64,000 nucleotides of DNA from Ptiloglossa arizonensis. Lineage: Eukaryota > Arthropoda > Insecta > Hymenoptera > Colletidae. The DNA is taken from the NCBI RefSeq assembly GCF_051014685.1, contig NW_027478788.1, positions 1-64,000 on the forward strand. Direction: 5' to 3'. This document shows, in pieces, positions 11,500-25,600 of the stretch. Position 1 is the stretch's first letter, and the number at the start of each line of letters is the position of its first letter. Made by a program: the position numbers and the translations under genes. The notes below the pieces were generated by a model that saw nothing but the letters and a program-made list of their open reading frames with translations, did no database searches and was not told the DNA's origin.

Positions 11500-13390
11500 A
11501 GGGGAATGTACGCATACCGTTGTAATCGGGCGAGTTTCTACTTTCAGATGCAACAGAAATTTTGCGGATTGGTCATTCCGTTCGCGAGATGTGGCAGTTT
11601 GTAGGTAAGAAACGCTTGAGAAACTCAAAATTTTCGCAGTTCTGATGCTCGAAACGAATAACTAGAACGGCCTAGGGGAAAAGTACGCATACCGTTGTAA
11701 TCGGGCGAGTTTCTACTTTCAGATGCGCCAGAAATTATGCGGATTGGTCAATCCGTTCGCGAGATATGGCAGTTTGGAGGTAAGAAACGCTCGAGAAACT
11801 CAAAATTTTCGCAGTTCTGATGCTCGACAAGCATAACTAGAACGGCCTAGGGGAAAAGTACCTATACCGTTGTAATCGGGCGAGTTTCTACTTTCAGATG
11901 CAACAGAAATTTTGCGGATTGGTCAATCCGTTCGCGAGATGTGGCAGTTTGGAAGTAAGAAACGCTTGAGAAACTCTAAATTTTCGCAGTTCTGATGCTC
12001 GAAACGAATAACTAGAACGGCCTAGGGGGAATGTACGCATACCGTTGTAATCGGGCGAGTTTCTACTTTCAGATGCAACAGAAATTTTGCGGATTGGTCA
12101 ATCCGTTCGCGAGATGTGGCAGTTTGTAGGTAAGAAACGCTTGAGAAACTCAAAATTTTCGCAGTTCTGATGCTCGAAACGAATAACTAGAAAGGCCTCG
12201 GTGAAAAGTACGTATACCGTTGTAATCGGGAGAGTTTCTACTTTCAGATGCAACAGAAATTTTGCGGATTGGTCAATCCGTTCGCGAGATATGGCAGTTT
12301 GGAGGTAAGAAACGCTTGAGAAACTCAAAATTTTCGCAGTTCTGGTGCTCGAAACGAATAACTAGAACGGCCTCGGTGAAAAGTACGTATACCGTTGTAA
12401 TCGGGCGAGTTTCTACTTTCAGATGCAACAGAAATTTTGCGGATTGGTCAATCCGTTCGCGAGATGTGGCAGTTTGTAGGTAAGAAACGCTTGAGAAACT
12501 CAAAATTTTCGCAGTTCTGATGCTCGAAACGAATAACTAGAACGGCCTAGGGGAAAAGTACGCATACCGTTGCAATCGGGCGAGTTTCCACCTTCAGATG
12601 CAACAGAAATTTTGCGGATTGGTCGATCCGTTCGCGAGATGTGGCAGTTTGGAAGTAAGAAACGCTTGAGAAACTGAAAATTTTCGCCGTTCTGATGCTC
12701 GAAACGAATAACTAGAACGGCCTAGGGGAAAAGTACGCATACCGTTGTAATCGGGCGAGTTTCTACTTTCAGATGCAACAGAAATTTTGCGGATTGGTCA
12801 ATCCGTTCGCGAGATATGGCAGTTTGGAGGTAAGAAACGCTTGAGAAACTCAAAATTTTCGCAGTTCTGGTGCTCGAAACGAATAACTAGAACGGCCTCG
12901 GTGAAAAGTACGTATACCGTTGTAATCGGGCGAGTTTCTACTTTCAGATGCAATAGAAATTTTGCGGATTGGTCAATCTGTTCGCGAGATATGGCAGTTT
13001 GGAGGTAAGAAACGCTTGAGAAACTCAAAATTTTCGCAGTTCTGATGCTCGAAACGAACAACTAGAACGGCCTAGTGGAAAAGTACGCATACCGTTGTAA
13101 TCGGGCGAGTTTCTACTTTCAGATGCAACAGAAATTTTTCGGATTGGTCAATCCATTCGCGAGATATGGCAGTTTGGAGGTAAGAAACGCTTGAGAAACT
13201 CAAAATTTTCACAGTTCTGATGTTCGAAACGAATAACCAGAACGGCCTAGAGGAAAAGTACGCATACAGTTGTAATCGAGCGAGTTTCTACTTTCAGATG
13301 CAACAGAAATTTTGCGGGTTGGTCAATCCGTTCGCGAGATATGGCAGTTTGGAGGTAAGAAACGCTTGAGAAACTCAACATTTTCGCAGT
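11500..13390 (+). repeat. Eleven-monomer block duplicated from 8.35-10.24 kb
   Basis: The match to 8351-10240 is at an offset of 3149 bp (18 monomers less 1 bp). Shared markers are the 174-bp monomer with GGGGAATGTACG, GCGCCAGAAATTATGCGG, GCCTCGGTGAAAAG, AATCTGTTCG and TTTTTCGGATTGG. It exits near 13390, where the 10.24-kb copy reads TGATACTCG but this copy reads TGATGCTCG. Confidence 0.85.
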
Positions 13391-13499
13391 TCTGATGCTC
13401 GAAACGAACAACTAGAACGGCCTAGTGGAAAAGTACGCATACCGTTGTAATCGGGCGTGTTTCTACTTTCAGATGCAACAGAAATTTTGCGGATTGGTC

Positions 13500-15980
13500 A
13501 ATCCGTTCGCGAGATATGGCAGTTTGGAAGTAAGAAACGCTCGAGAAACTCAAAATTTTCGCAGTTCTGATGCTCGACAAGCATAACTAGAACGGCCTAG
13601 GGGAAAAGTACGTATACCGTTGTAATCGGGCGAGTTTCTACTTTCAGATGCAACGGAAATTTTGTGGATTGGTCAATCCGTTCGCGAGATGTGGCAGTTT
13701 GTAGGTAAGAAACGCTTGAGAAACTCAAAATTTTCGCAGTTCTGATGCTCGAAACGAATAACTAGAACGGCCTAGGGGAAAAGTACGAACACCGTTGTAA
13801 TCGGGCGAGTTTCTACCTTCAGATGCAACAGAAATTTTGCGGATTGGTCAATCCGTTCGCGAGATATGGCAGTTTGGAAGTAAGAAACGCTTGAGAAACT
13901 CAAAATTTTCGCAGTTCTGATGCTCGAAACGAATAACTAGAACGGCCTAGGGGAAAAGTACGCATACCGTTGTAATCGGTCGAGTTTCTACTTTCAGATG
14001 CAACAGAAATTTTGCGGATTTGTCAATCCATTCGCGAGATATGGCAGTTTGGAGGTAAGAAACGCTTGAGAAACTCAAAATTTTCACAGTTCTGATGCTC
14101 GAAACGAATAACCAGAACGGCCTAGAGGAAAAGTACGCATACAGTTGTAATCGAGCGAGTTTCTACTTTCAGATGCAACAGAAATTTTGCGGATTGGTCA
14201 ATCCGTTCGCGAGATATGGCAGTTTGGAGGTAAGAAACGCTTGAGAAACTCAAAGTTTTCGCAGTTCTGATGCTCGAAACGAATAACTAGAACGGCCTAG
14301 GGGAAAAGTACGCATACCGTTGTAATCGGGCGAGTTTCTACTTTCAGATGCGCCAGAAATTATGCGGATTGGTCAATCCGTTCGCGAGATATGGCAGTTT
14401 GGAGGTAAGAAACGCTCGAGAAACTCAAAATTTTCGCAGTTCTGATGCTCGACAAGCATAACTAGAACGGCCTAGGGGAAAAGTACCTATACCGTTGTAA
14501 TCGGGCGAGTTTCTACTTTCAGATGCAACAGAAATTTTGCGGATTGGTCAATCCGTTCGCGAGATGTGGCAGTTTGTAGGTAAGAAACGCTTGAGAAACT
14601 CAAAATTTTCGCAGTTCTGATGCTCGAAACGAATAACTAGAAAGGCCTCGGTGAAAAGTACGTATACCGTTGTAATCGGGAGAGTTTCTACTTTCAGATG
14701 CAACAGAAATTTTGCGGATTGGTCAATCCGTTCGCGAGATATGGCAGTTTGGAGGTAAGAAACGCTTGAGAAACTCAAAATTTTCGCAGTTCTGGTGCTC
14801 GAAACGAATAACTAGAACGGCCTCGGTGAAAAGTACGTATACCGTTGTAATCGGGCGAGTTTCTACTTTCAGATGCAACAGAAATTTTGCGGATTGGTCA
14901 ATCCGTTCGCGAGATATGGCAGTTTGGAGGTAAGAAACGCTTGAGAAACTCAAAATTTTCGCAGTTCTGGTGCTCGAAACGATTAACTAGAACGGCCTCG
15001 GTGAAAAGTACGTATACCGTTGTAATCGGGCGAGTTTCTACTTTCAGATGCAACAGAAATTTTGCGGATTGGTCAATCTGTTCGCGAGATATGGCAGTTT
15101 GGAGGTAAGAAACGCTTGAGAAACTCAAAATTTTCGCAGTTCTGATGCTCGAAACGAACAACTAGAACGGCCTAGTGGAAAAGTACGCATACCGTTGTAA
15201 TCGGGCGAGTTTCTACTTTCAGATGCAACAGAAATTTTTCGGATTGGTCAATCCATTCGCGAGATATGGCAGTTTGGAGGTAAGAAACGCTTGAGAAACT
15301 CAAAATTTTCACAGTTCTGATGTTCGAAACGAATAACCAGAACGGCCTAGAGGAAAAGTACGCATACAGTTGTAATCGAGCGAGTTTCTACTTTCAGATG
15401 CAACAGAAATTTTGCGGGTTGGTCAATCCGTTCGCGAGATATGGCAGTTTGGAGGTAAGAAACGCTTGAGAAACTCAACATTTTCGCAGTTCTGATACTC
15501 GAAACGAATAACTAGAACGGCCTAGGGGAAAAGTACGCATACTGTTGTAATCGGGCGAGTTTCTGCTTTCAGATGCAACAGAAATTTTGCGGATTGGTCA
15601 ATCCGTTCGCGAGATATGGCAGTTTGGATGTAAGAAACGCTTGAGAAACTCAAAATTTTCGCAGTTCTCATGCTCGAAACGAATAACTACAACGGACTAG
15701 GGGAAAAGTACGCATAGTGTTGTAATCGGGCGAGTTTCTACTTTCAGATGCAACAGAAATTTTGCGGATTGGTCAATCCGTTCGCGAGATATGGCAGTTT
15801 GGAAGTAAGAAACGCTCGAGAAACTCAAAATTTTCGCAGTTCTGTTGCTCGACAAGCATAACTAGAACGGCCTAGGGGAAAAGTACGTATACCGTTGTAA
15901 TCGGGCGAGTTTCTACTTTCAGATGCAACGGAAATTTTGTGGATTGGTCAATCCGTTCGCGAGATGTGGCAGTTTGTAGG
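13500..15980 (+). repeat. Composite block assembled from 10.2-13.4 kb sequences
   Basis: Successive stretches match different earlier offsets: 13.50-14.28 kb matches 10.53-11.30 kb (offset 2974); 14.30-14.52 kb matches 11.68-11.90 kb (2625); 14.55-15.05 kb matches 12.10-12.60 kb (2450); 15.06-15.49 kb matches 12.96-13.39 kb (2100); and 15.49-15.97 kb matches 10.24-10.72 kb (5249). Every offset is a whole number of monomers, corrected for the 1-bp length variants. This is the mosaic expected from repeated unequal exchange in register. Confidence 0.75.
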
Positions 15981-16272
15981 TAAGAAACGCTTGAGAAACT
16001 CAAAATTTTCGCAGTTCTGATGCTCGAAACGAATAACTAGAACGGCCTAGGGGAAAAATACGCATACTGTTGTAATCGGGCGAGTTTCTACTTTCAGATG
16101 CAACAGAAATTTTGCGGATTGGTCAATCCGTTCGCGAGATATGGCAGTTTGGAGGTAAGGAACGCTTGAGAAACTCAAAATTTTCGCAGTCCTGATGCTC
16201 GAAACGAGTAACTACAACGGCCTAGGGGAAAAGTACACATACCGTTGTAATCGGGCGAGTTTCTACTTTCAG

Positions 16273-16446
16273 ATGCAACGAAATTTTGCGGATTGGTCAA
16301 TCCGTTCGCGAGATATGGCAGTTTGGAGGTAAGAAACGCTTGAGAAACTCAAAATTTTCGCAGTTCTGATGCTCGAAACTATTAACTAGAACGGCCTAGG
16401 GGAAAAGTACGCATACCGTTGTAATCGGGCGAGTTTCTACTTTCAG
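16273..16446 (+). repeat. 174-bp length-variant monomer, ATGCAACGAAATT type
   Basis: One base is lost from ATGCAACAGAAATT. The variant recurs at 20997-21170, 23797-23970 and 25197-25370, each time just after the AAGGAACGC monomer, so it was copied with its block. Confidence 0.85.
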
Positions 16447-17734
16447 ATGCAACAGAAATTTTGCGGATTGGTCAATCCGTTCGCGAGATATGGCAGTTTG
16501 GAGGTAAGAAACGCTTGAGAAACTCAAAATTTTCACAGTTCTGATGCTCGAAACGAATAACCAGAACGGCCTAGAGGAAAAGTACGCATAGTGCTGTAAT
16601 CGGGCGAGTTTCTACTTTCAGATGCAACAAAAATTTTGCGGATTGGTCAATCCGTTCGCGAGATATGGCAGTTTGGAGGTAAGAAACGCTCGAGAAACTC
16701 AAAATTTTCGCAGTTCTGATGCTCGACAAGCATAACTAGAACGGCCTAGGGGAAAAGTACGCACACCGTTGTAATCGGGCGAGTTTCTACTTTCAGATGC
16801 AACAGAAATTTTGCGGATTGGTCAATCCGTTCGCGAGGTATGGCAGTTTGGAGGTAAGAAACGCTTGAGAAATTCAAAATTTTCGCAGTTCTGATGCTAG
16901 AAACGAATAACTAGAACGGACTAGGGGAAAAGTACGCATACAGTTGTAATCGGGCGAGTTTCTACTTTCAGATGCAACAGAAATTTTGCGGATTGGTCAA
17001 TCCGTTCGCGAGATATGGCAGTTTGGAGGTAAGAAACGCTTGAGAATCTCAAAATTTTCGCAGTTCTGATGCTCGAAACGAACAACTAGAACGGCCTAGG
17101 GGAAAAGTACACATACCGTTGTAATCGGGCGAGTTACTACTTTCAGATGCAACAGAAATTTTGCGGATTGGTCAATCCGTTCGCGAGATATGGCAGTTTG
17201 GAGGTAAGAAACGCTTGAGAAACTCAAAATTTTCGCAGTTCTCATGCTCGAAACGAATAACTACAACGGCCTAGGGGAAAAGTATGCATACCGTTGTAAT
17301 CGGGCTAGTTTCTACTTTCAGATGCAACAGAAATTTTGCGGATTGGTCAATCCGTTCGCGAGATATGTCAGTTTGGAGGTAAGAAACGCTCGAGAATCTC
17401 CAAATTTTCGCAGTTCTGATGCTCGACAAGCATAACTAGAACGGCCTAGGGGAAAAGTACGCACACCGTTGTAATCGGGCGAGTTTCTGCTTTCAGATGC
17501 AACAGAAATTTTGCGGATTGGTCAATCCGTTCGCGAGATATGGCAGTTTGGATGTAAGAAACGCTTGAGAAACTCAAAATTTTCGCAGTTCTCATGCTCG
17601 AAACGAATAACTACAACGGACTAGGGGAAAAGTACGCACACCGTTGTAATCTGGCGAGTTTCTGCTTTCAGATGCAACAGAAATTTTGCGGATTGGTCAA
17701 TCCGTTCGCGAGATATGGCAGTTTGGATGTAAGA

Positions 17735-18460
17735 AACGCTTGAGAAACTCAACATTTTCGCAGTTCTGATACTCGAAACGAATAACTAGAACGGCCTAGG
17801 GGAAAAGTACGCATACTGTTGTAATCGGGCGAGTTTCTGCTTTCAGATGCAACAGAAATTTTGCGGATTGGTCAATCCGTTCGCGAGATATGGCAGTTTG
17901 GATGTAAGAAACGCTTGAGAAACTCAAAATTTTCGCAGTTCTCATGCTCGAAACGAATAACTACAACGGACTAGGGGAAAAGTACGCATAGTGTTGTAAT
18001 CGGGCGAGTTTCTACTTTCAGATGCAACAGAAATTTTGCGGATTGGTCAATCCGTTCGCGAGATATGGCAGTTTGGAAGTAAGAAACGCTCGAGAAACTC
18101 AAAATTTTCGCAGTTCTGATGCTCGACAAGCATAACTAGAACGGCCTAGGGGAAAAGTACGTATACCGTTGTAATCGGGCGAGTTTCTACTTTCAGATGC
18201 AACGGAAATTTTGTGGATTGGTCAATCCGTTCGCGAGATGTGGCAGTTTGTAGGTAAGAAACGCTTGAGAAACTCAAAATTTTCGCAGTTCTGATGCTCG
18301 AAACGAATAACTAGAACGGCCTAGGGGAAAAGTACGAACACCGTTGTAATCGGGCGAGTTTCTACCTTCAGATGCAACAGAAATTTTGCGGATTGGTCAA
18401 TCCGTTCGCGAGATATGGCAGTTTGGAAGTAAGAAACGCTTGAGAAACTCAAAATTTTCG
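17735..18460 (+). repeat. Copy of the TGATACTCG block found at 10.2 and 15.5 kb
   Basis: A run of consecutive variant monomers (CTCAACATTTTC with TGATACTCG; TTCTCATGCTCG with AACTACAACGGAC; CATAGTGTTG; CTCGAG with GACAAGCATAAC; AACGGAAATTTTGTGG; GAACACCG) recurs in the same order at 10.21-10.93 kb and, partly, at 15.46-16.02 kb. Offsets are 7523 bp (43 monomers less 2) and 2274 bp (13 monomers less 1). Confidence 0.75.
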
Positions 18461-18924
18461 CAGTTCTGATGCTCGAAACTATTAACTAGAACGGCCTAGG
18501 GGAAAAGTACGCATACCGTTGTAATCGGGCGAGTTTCTACTTTCAGATGCAACAGAAATTTTGCGGATTGGTCATTCCGTTCGCGAGATATGGCAGTTTG
18601 GAGGTAAGAAACGCTTGAGAAACTCAAAATTTTCGCAGTTCTGATGCTCGACAAGCATAACTAGAACGGCCTAGGGGAAAAGTACGCACACCGTTGTAAT
18701 CGGGCGAGTTTCTACTTTCAGATGCAACAGAAATTTTGCGGATTGGTCAATCCGTTCGCGAGATATGGCAGTTTGGAGGTAAGAAACGCTTGAGAAACTC
18801 AAAATTTTCGCAGTTCTGATGCTCGAAACTATTAACTAGAACGGCCTAGGGGAAAAGTACGCATACCGTTGTAATCGGGCGAGTTTCTACTTTCAGATGC
18901 AACAGAAATTTTGCGGATTGGTCA

Positions 18925-20165
18925 ATCCGTTCGCGAGATATGGCAGTTTGGAGGTAAGAAACGCTTGAGAAACTCAAAATTTTCGCAGTTCTGATGCTCG
19001 AAACTATTAACTAGAACGGCCTAGGGGAAAAGTACGCATACCGTTGTAATCGGGCGAGTTTCTACTTTCAGATGCAACAGAAATTTTGCGGATTGGTCAA
19101 TCCGTTCGCGAGATATGGCAGTTTGGAGGTAAGAAACGCTTGAGAAACTCAAAATTTTCACAGTTCTGATGCTCGAAACGAATAACCAGAACGGCCTAGA
19201 GGAAAAGTACGCATAGTGCTGTAATCGGGCGAGTTTCTACTTTCAGATGCAACAAAAATTTTGCGGATTGGTCAATCCGTTCGCGAGATATGGCAGTTTG
19301 GAGGTAAGAAACGCTCGAGAAACTCAAAATTTTCGCAGTTCTGATGCTCGACAAGCATAACTAGAACGGCCTAGGGGAAAAGTACGCACACCGTTGTAAT
19401 CGGGCGAGTTTCTACTTTCAGATGCAACAGAAATTTTGCGGATTGGTCAATCCGTTCGCGAGGTATGGCAGTTTGGAGGTAAGAAACGCTTGAGAAATTC
19501 AAAATTTTCGCAGTTCTGATGCTAGAAACGAATAACTAGAACGGACTAGGGGAAAAGTACGCATACAGTTGTAATCGGGCGAGTTTCTACTTTCAGATGC
19601 AACAGAAATTTTGCGGATTGGTCAATCCGTTCGCGAGATATGGCAGTTTGGAGGTAAGAAACGCTTGAGAATCTCAAAATTTTCGCAGTTCTGATGCTCG
19701 AAACGAACAACTAGAACGGCCTAGGGGAAAAGTACACATACCGTTGTAATCGGGCGAGTTACTACTTTCAGATGCAACAGAAATTTTGCGGATTGGTCAA
19801 TCCGTTCGCGAGATATGGCAGTTTGGAGGTAAGAAACGCTTGAGAAACTCAAAATTTTCGCAGTTCTCATGCTCGAAACGAATAACTACAACGGCCTAGG
19901 GGAAAAGTATGCATACCGTTGTAATCGGGCTAGTTTCTACTTTCAGATGCAACAGAAATTTTGCGGATTGGTCAATCCGTTCGCGAGATATGTCAGTTTG
20001 GAGGTAAGAAACGCTCGAGAAACTCCAAATTTTCGCAGTTCTGATGCTCGACAAGCATAACTAGAACGGCCTAGGGGAAAAGTACGCACACCGTTGTAAT
20101 CGGGCGAGTTTCTGCTTTCAGATGCAACAGAAATTTTGCGGATTGGTCAATCCGTTCGCGAGATA
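18925..20165 (+). repeat. Block duplicated from 16.30-17.54 kb (15-monomer offset)
   Basis: The match is at an offset of exactly 2625 bp. Shared markers are AAACTATTAAC (16376/19001), CATAGTGCTG with CAACAAAAATT, GCGAGGTATGG, GAGAAATTC, AGTTACTACTTTC, AAGTATGCATACC with GGGCTAG, and GATATGTCAG. It diverges at about 17550/20176 (GGATG versus GGAGG). The same succession reappears near 21.2-22.2 kb and 25.4-26.4 kb. Confidence 0.85.
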
Positions 20166-22800
20166 TGGCAGTTTGGAGGTAAGAAACGCTTGAGAAACTC
20201 AAAATTTTCGCAGTTCTGATGCTAGAAACGAATAACTAGAATGGACTAGGGGAAAAGTACGCATACAGTTGTAATCGGGCGAGTTTCTACTTTCAGATGC
20301 AACAGAAATTTTGCGGATTGGTCAATCCATTCGCGAGATATGGCAGTTTGGATGTAAGAAACGCTTGAGAAACTCAAAATTTTCACAGTTCTGATGCTCG
20401 AAACGAATAACCAGAACGGCCTAGAGGAAAACTACGCATACAGTTGTAATCGGGCGAGTTTCTACTTTCAGATGCAACAGAAATTTTGCGGATTGGTCAA
20501 TCCGTTCGCGAGATATGGCAGTTTGGAGGTAAGAAACGCTTGAGAAACTCAAAGTTTTCGCAGTTCTGATGCTCGAAACGAATAACTAGAACGGCCTAGG
20601 GGAAAAGTACGCATACCGTTGTAATCGGGCGAGTTTCTACTTTCAGATGCAACAGAAATTTTGCGGATTGGTCAATCCGTGCGCGAGATATGGCAGTTTG
20701 GAGGTAAGAAACGCTTGAGAAAAACAAAATTTTCACAGTTCCGATGCTCGAAACGAATAACTAGAACGGCCCAGGGGAAAAGTACGCATACCGTTGTAAT
20801 CGGGCGAGTTTCTACTTTCAGATGCAACAGAAATTTTGCGGATTGGTCAATCCGTTCGCGAGATATGGCAGTTTGGAGGTAAGGAACGCTTGAGAAACTC
20901 AAAATTTTCGCAGTCCTGATGCTCGAAACGAGTAACTACAACGGCCTAGGGGAAAAGTACACATACCGTTGTAATCGGGCGAGTTTCTACTTTCAGATGC
21001 AACGAAATTTTGCGGATTGGTCAATCCGTTCGCGAGATATGGCAGTTTGGAGGTAAGAAACGCTTGAGAAACTCAAAATTTTCCCAGTTCTGATGCTCGA
21101 AACTAATAACTAGAACGGCCTAGGGGAAAAGTACGCATACCGTTGTAATCGGGCGAGTTTCTACTTTCAGATGCAACAGAAATTTTGCGGATTGGTCAAT
21201 CCGTTCGCGAGATATGGCAGTTTGGAGGTAAGAAACGCTTGAGAAACTCAAAATTTTCACAGTTCTGATGCTCGAAACGAATAACCAGAACGGCCTAGAG
21301 GAAAAGTACGCATAGTGCTGTAATCGGGCGAGTTTCTACTTTCAGATGCAACAAAAATTTTGCGGATTGGTCAATCCGTTCGCGAGATATGGCAGTTTGG
21401 AGGTAAGAAACGCTCGAGAAACTCAAAATTTTCGCAGTTCTGATGCTCGACAAGCATAACTAGAACGGCCTAGGGGAAAAGTACGCACACCGTTGTAATC
21501 GGGCGAGTTTCTACTGTCAGATGCAACAGAAATTTTGCGGATTGGTCAATCCGTTCGCGAGGTATGGCAGTTTGGAGGTAAGAAACGCTTGAGAAATTCA
21601 AAATTTTCGCAGTTCTGATGCTAGAAACGAATAACTAGAACGGACTAGGGGAAAAGTACGCATACAGTTGTAATCGGGCGAGTTTCTACTTTCAGATGCA
21701 ACAGAAATTTTGCGGATTGGTCAATCCGTTCGCGAGATATGGCAGTTTGGAGGTAAGAAACGCTTGAGAATCTCAAAATTTTCGCAGTTCTGATGCTCGA
21801 AACGAACAACTAGAACGGCCTAGGGGAAAAGTACACATACCGTTGTAATCGGGCGAGTTACTACTTTCAGATGCAACAGAAATTTTGCGGATTGGTCAAT
21901 CCGTTCGCGAGATATGGCAGTTTGGAGGTAAGAAACGCTTGAGAAACTCAAAATTTTCGCAGTTCTCATGCTCGAAACGAATAACTACAACGGCCTAGGG
22001 GAAAAGTATGCATACCGTTGTAATCGGGCTAGTTTCTACTTTCAGATGCAACAGAAATTTTGCGGATTGGTCAATCCGTTCGCGAGATATGTCAGTTTGG
22101 AGGTAAGAAACGCTCGAGAAACTCAAAATTTTCGCAGTTCTGATGCTCGACAAGCATAACTAGAACGGCCTAGGGGAAAAGTACGCACACCGTTGTAATC
22201 GGGCGAGTTTCTACTTTCAGATGCAACAGAAATTTTGCGGATTGGTCAATCCGTTCGCGAGATATGGCAGTTTGGAGGTAAGAAACGCTTGAGAAACTCA
22301 AAATTTTCGCAGTTCTGATGCTAGAAACGAATAACTAGAACGGACTAGGGGAAAAGTACGCATACAGTTGTAATCGGGCGAGTTTCTACTTTCAGATGCA
22401 ACAGAAATTTTGCGGATTGGTCAATCCATTCGCGAGATATGGCAGTTTGGAGGTAAGAAACGCTTGAGAAACTCAAAATTTTCACAGTTCTGATGCTCGA
22501 AACGAATAACCAGAACGGCCTAGAGGAAAAGTACGCATACAGTTGTAATCGGGCGAGTTTCTACTTTCAGATGCAACAGAAATTTTGCGGATTGGTCAAT
22601 CCGTTCGCGAGATATGGCAGTTTGGAGGTAAGAAACGCTTGAGAAACTCAAAGTTTTCGCAGTTCTGATGCTCGAAACGAATCACTAGAACGGCCTAGGG
22701 GAAAGGTACGCATACCGTTGTAATCGGGCGAGTTTCTACTTTCAGATGCAACAGAAATTTTGCGGATTGGTCAATCCGTGCGCGAGATATGGCAGTTTGG

Positions 22801-25600
22801 AGGTAAGAAACGATTGAGAAACTCAAAATTTTCGCAGTTCTGATGCTCGAAACGAATAACTAGAACGGACTAGGGGAAAAGTACGCATACCGTTGTAATC
22901 GGGCGAGTTTCTACTTTCAGATGCAACAGAAATTTTGCGGATTGGTCAATCCGTTCGCGAGATATGGCAGTTTGGAGGTAAGAAACGCTTGAGAAACTCA
23001 AAATTTTCGCAGTTCTGATGCTCGAAACGAACAACTAGAACGGCCTAGGGGAAAAGTACACATACCGTTGTAATCGGGCGAGTTACTACTTTCAGATGCG
23101 ACAGAAATTTTGCGGATTGGTCAATTCCTTTCGCGAGATATGGCAGTTTGGAGGTAAGAAACGCTTGAGAAACTCAAAATTTTCGCAGTTCTCATGCTCG
23201 AAACGAATAACTACAACGGCCTAGGGGAAAAGTACTCATACCGTTGTAATCGGGCTAGTTTCTACTTTCAGATGCAACAGAAATTTTGCGGATTGGTCAA
23301 TCCGTTCGCGAGATATGGCAGTTTGGAGGTAAGAAACACTTGAGAAACTCAAAATTTTCGCAGTTCTGATGCTCGACAAGCATAACTAGAACGGTCTAGG
23401 GGAAAAGTACGCATACCGTTGTAATCGGGCGAGTTTCTACTTTCAGATGCAACAGAAATTTTGCGGATTGTTCAATCCGTTCGCGAGATATGGCAGTTTG
23501 GAGGTAAGAAACGCTTGAGAAACTCAACATTTTCGCAGTTCTGATGCTCGAAACGAATAACTAGAACGGCCTAGGGGAAAAATACGCATACTGTTGTAAT
23601 CGGGCGAGTTTCTACTTTCAGATGCAACAGAAATTTTGCGGATTGGTCAATCCGTTCGCGAGATATGGCAGTTTGGAGGTAAGGAACGCTTGAGAAACTC
23701 AAAATTTTCGCAGTCCTGATGTTCGAAACGAGTAACTACAACGGCCTAGGGGAAAAGTACACATACCGTTGTAATCGGGCGAGTTTCTACTTTCAGATGC
23801 AACGAAATTTTGCGGATTGGTCAATCCGTTCGCGAGATATGGCAGTTTGGAGGTAAGAAAAGCTTGAGAAACTCAAAATTTTCGCAGTTCTGATGCTCGA
23901 AACTAATAACTAGAACGGCCTAGGGGAAAAGTACGCATACCGTTGTAATCGGGCGAGTTTCTACTTTCAGATGCAACAGAAATTTTGCGGATTGGTCAAT
24001 CCGTTCGCGAGATATGGCAGTTTGGAGGTAAGAAACGCTTGAGAAACTCAAAATTTTCACAGTTCTGATGCTCGAAACGAATAACCAGAACGGCCTAGAG
24101 GAAAAGTACGCATAGTGCTGTAATCGGGCGAGTTTCTACTTTCAGATGCAACAAAAATTTTGCGGATTGGTCAATCCGTTCGCGAGATATGGCAGTTTGG
24201 AGGTAAGAAACGATTGAGAAACTCAAAATTTTCGCAGTTCTGATGCTCGAAACGAATAACTAGAAAGGCCTAGGGGAAAAGTACGCATAGTGTTGTAATC
24301 GGGCGAGTTTCTACTTTCAGATGCAACAGAAATTTTGCGGATTGGTCAATCCGTTCGCGAGATATGGCAGTTTGGAAGTAAGAAACGCTTGAGAAACTCA
24401 AAATTTTCGCAGTTCTGATGCTCGAAACGAACAACTAGAACGGCCTAGGGGAAAAGTACACATACCGTTGTAATCGGGCGAGTTACTACTTTCAGATGCG
24501 ACAGAAATTTTGCGGATTGGTCAATTCCTTTCGCGAGATATGGTAGTTTGGAGGTAAGAAACGCTTGAGAAACTCAAAATTTTCGCAGTTCTCATGCTCG
24601 AAACGAATAACTACAACGGCCTAGGGGAAAAGTACTCATACCGTTGTAATCGGGCTAGTTTCTACTTTCAGATGCAACAGAAATTTTGCGGATTGGTCAA
24701 TCCGTTCGCGAGATATGGCAGTTTGGAGGTAAGAAACACTTGAGAAACTCAAAATTTTCGCAGTTCTGATGCTCGACAAGCATAACTAGAACGGTCTAGG
24801 GGAAAAGTACGCATACCGTTGTAATCGGGCGAGTTTCTACTTTCAGATGCAACAGAAATTTTGCGGATTGTTCAATCCGTTCGCGAGATATGGCAGTTTG
24901 GAGGTAAGAAACGCTTGAGAAACTCAACATTTTCGCAGTTCTGATGCTCGAAACGAATAACTAGAACGGCCTAGGGGAAAAATACGCATACTGTTGTAAT
25001 CGGGCGAGTTTCTACTTTCAGATGCAACAGAAATTTTGCGGATTGGTCAATCCGTTCGCGAGATATGGCAGTTTGGAGGTAAGGAACGCTTGAGAAACTC
25101 AAAATTTTCGCAGTCCTGATGCTCGAAACGAGTAACTACAACGGCCTAGGGGAAAAGTACACATACCGTTGTAATCGGGCGAGTTTCTACTTTCAGATGC
25201 AACGAAATTTTGCGGATTGGTCAATCCGTTCGCGAGATATGGCAGTTTGGAGGTAAGAAACGCTTGAGAAACTCAAAATTTTCGCAGTTCTGATGCTCGA
25301 AACTAATAACTAGAACGGCCTAGGGGAAAAGTACGCATACCGTTGTAATCGGGCGAGTTTCTACTTTCAGATGCAACAGAAATTTTGCGGATTGGTCAAT
25401 CCGTTAGCGAGATATGGCAGTTTGGAGGTAAGAAACGCTTGAGAAACTCAAAATTTTCACAGTTCTGATGCTCGAAACGAATAACCAGAACGGCCTAGAG
25501 GAAAAGTACGCATAGTGCTGTAATCGGGCGAGTTTCTACTTTCAGATGCAACAAAAATTTTGCGGATTGGTCAATCCGTTCGCGAGATATGGCAGTTTGG
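22801..25600 (+). repeat. Tandem 8-mer HOR, two copies of 1400 bp
   Basis: About 22801-24200 and 24201-25600 are consecutive near-copies at an offset of 1400 bp. Each begins with AACGATTGAG and contains the 176-bp monomer with TCAATTCCTTTCG (23121 and 24521), the AACACTTGAG monomer, GCGGATTGTTCAATCC, AAATACGCATACTG, and the 174-bp monomer with GCAACGAAATT (23797 and 25197). The +1 and -1 length variants cancel within each copy. Few differences are visible, for example ATGGTAG near 24541 and a lost TTCGCG near 25404. Confidence 0.87.
23096..23271 (+). repeat. 176-bp length-variant monomer
   Basis: One base is gained: TCAATTCCTTTCGCG replaces TCAATCCGTTCGCG, in a monomer starting ATGCGACAG. 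It recurs at 24496-24671 in the second 8-mer copy. These are the only insertions I found in the window. Confidence 0.85.
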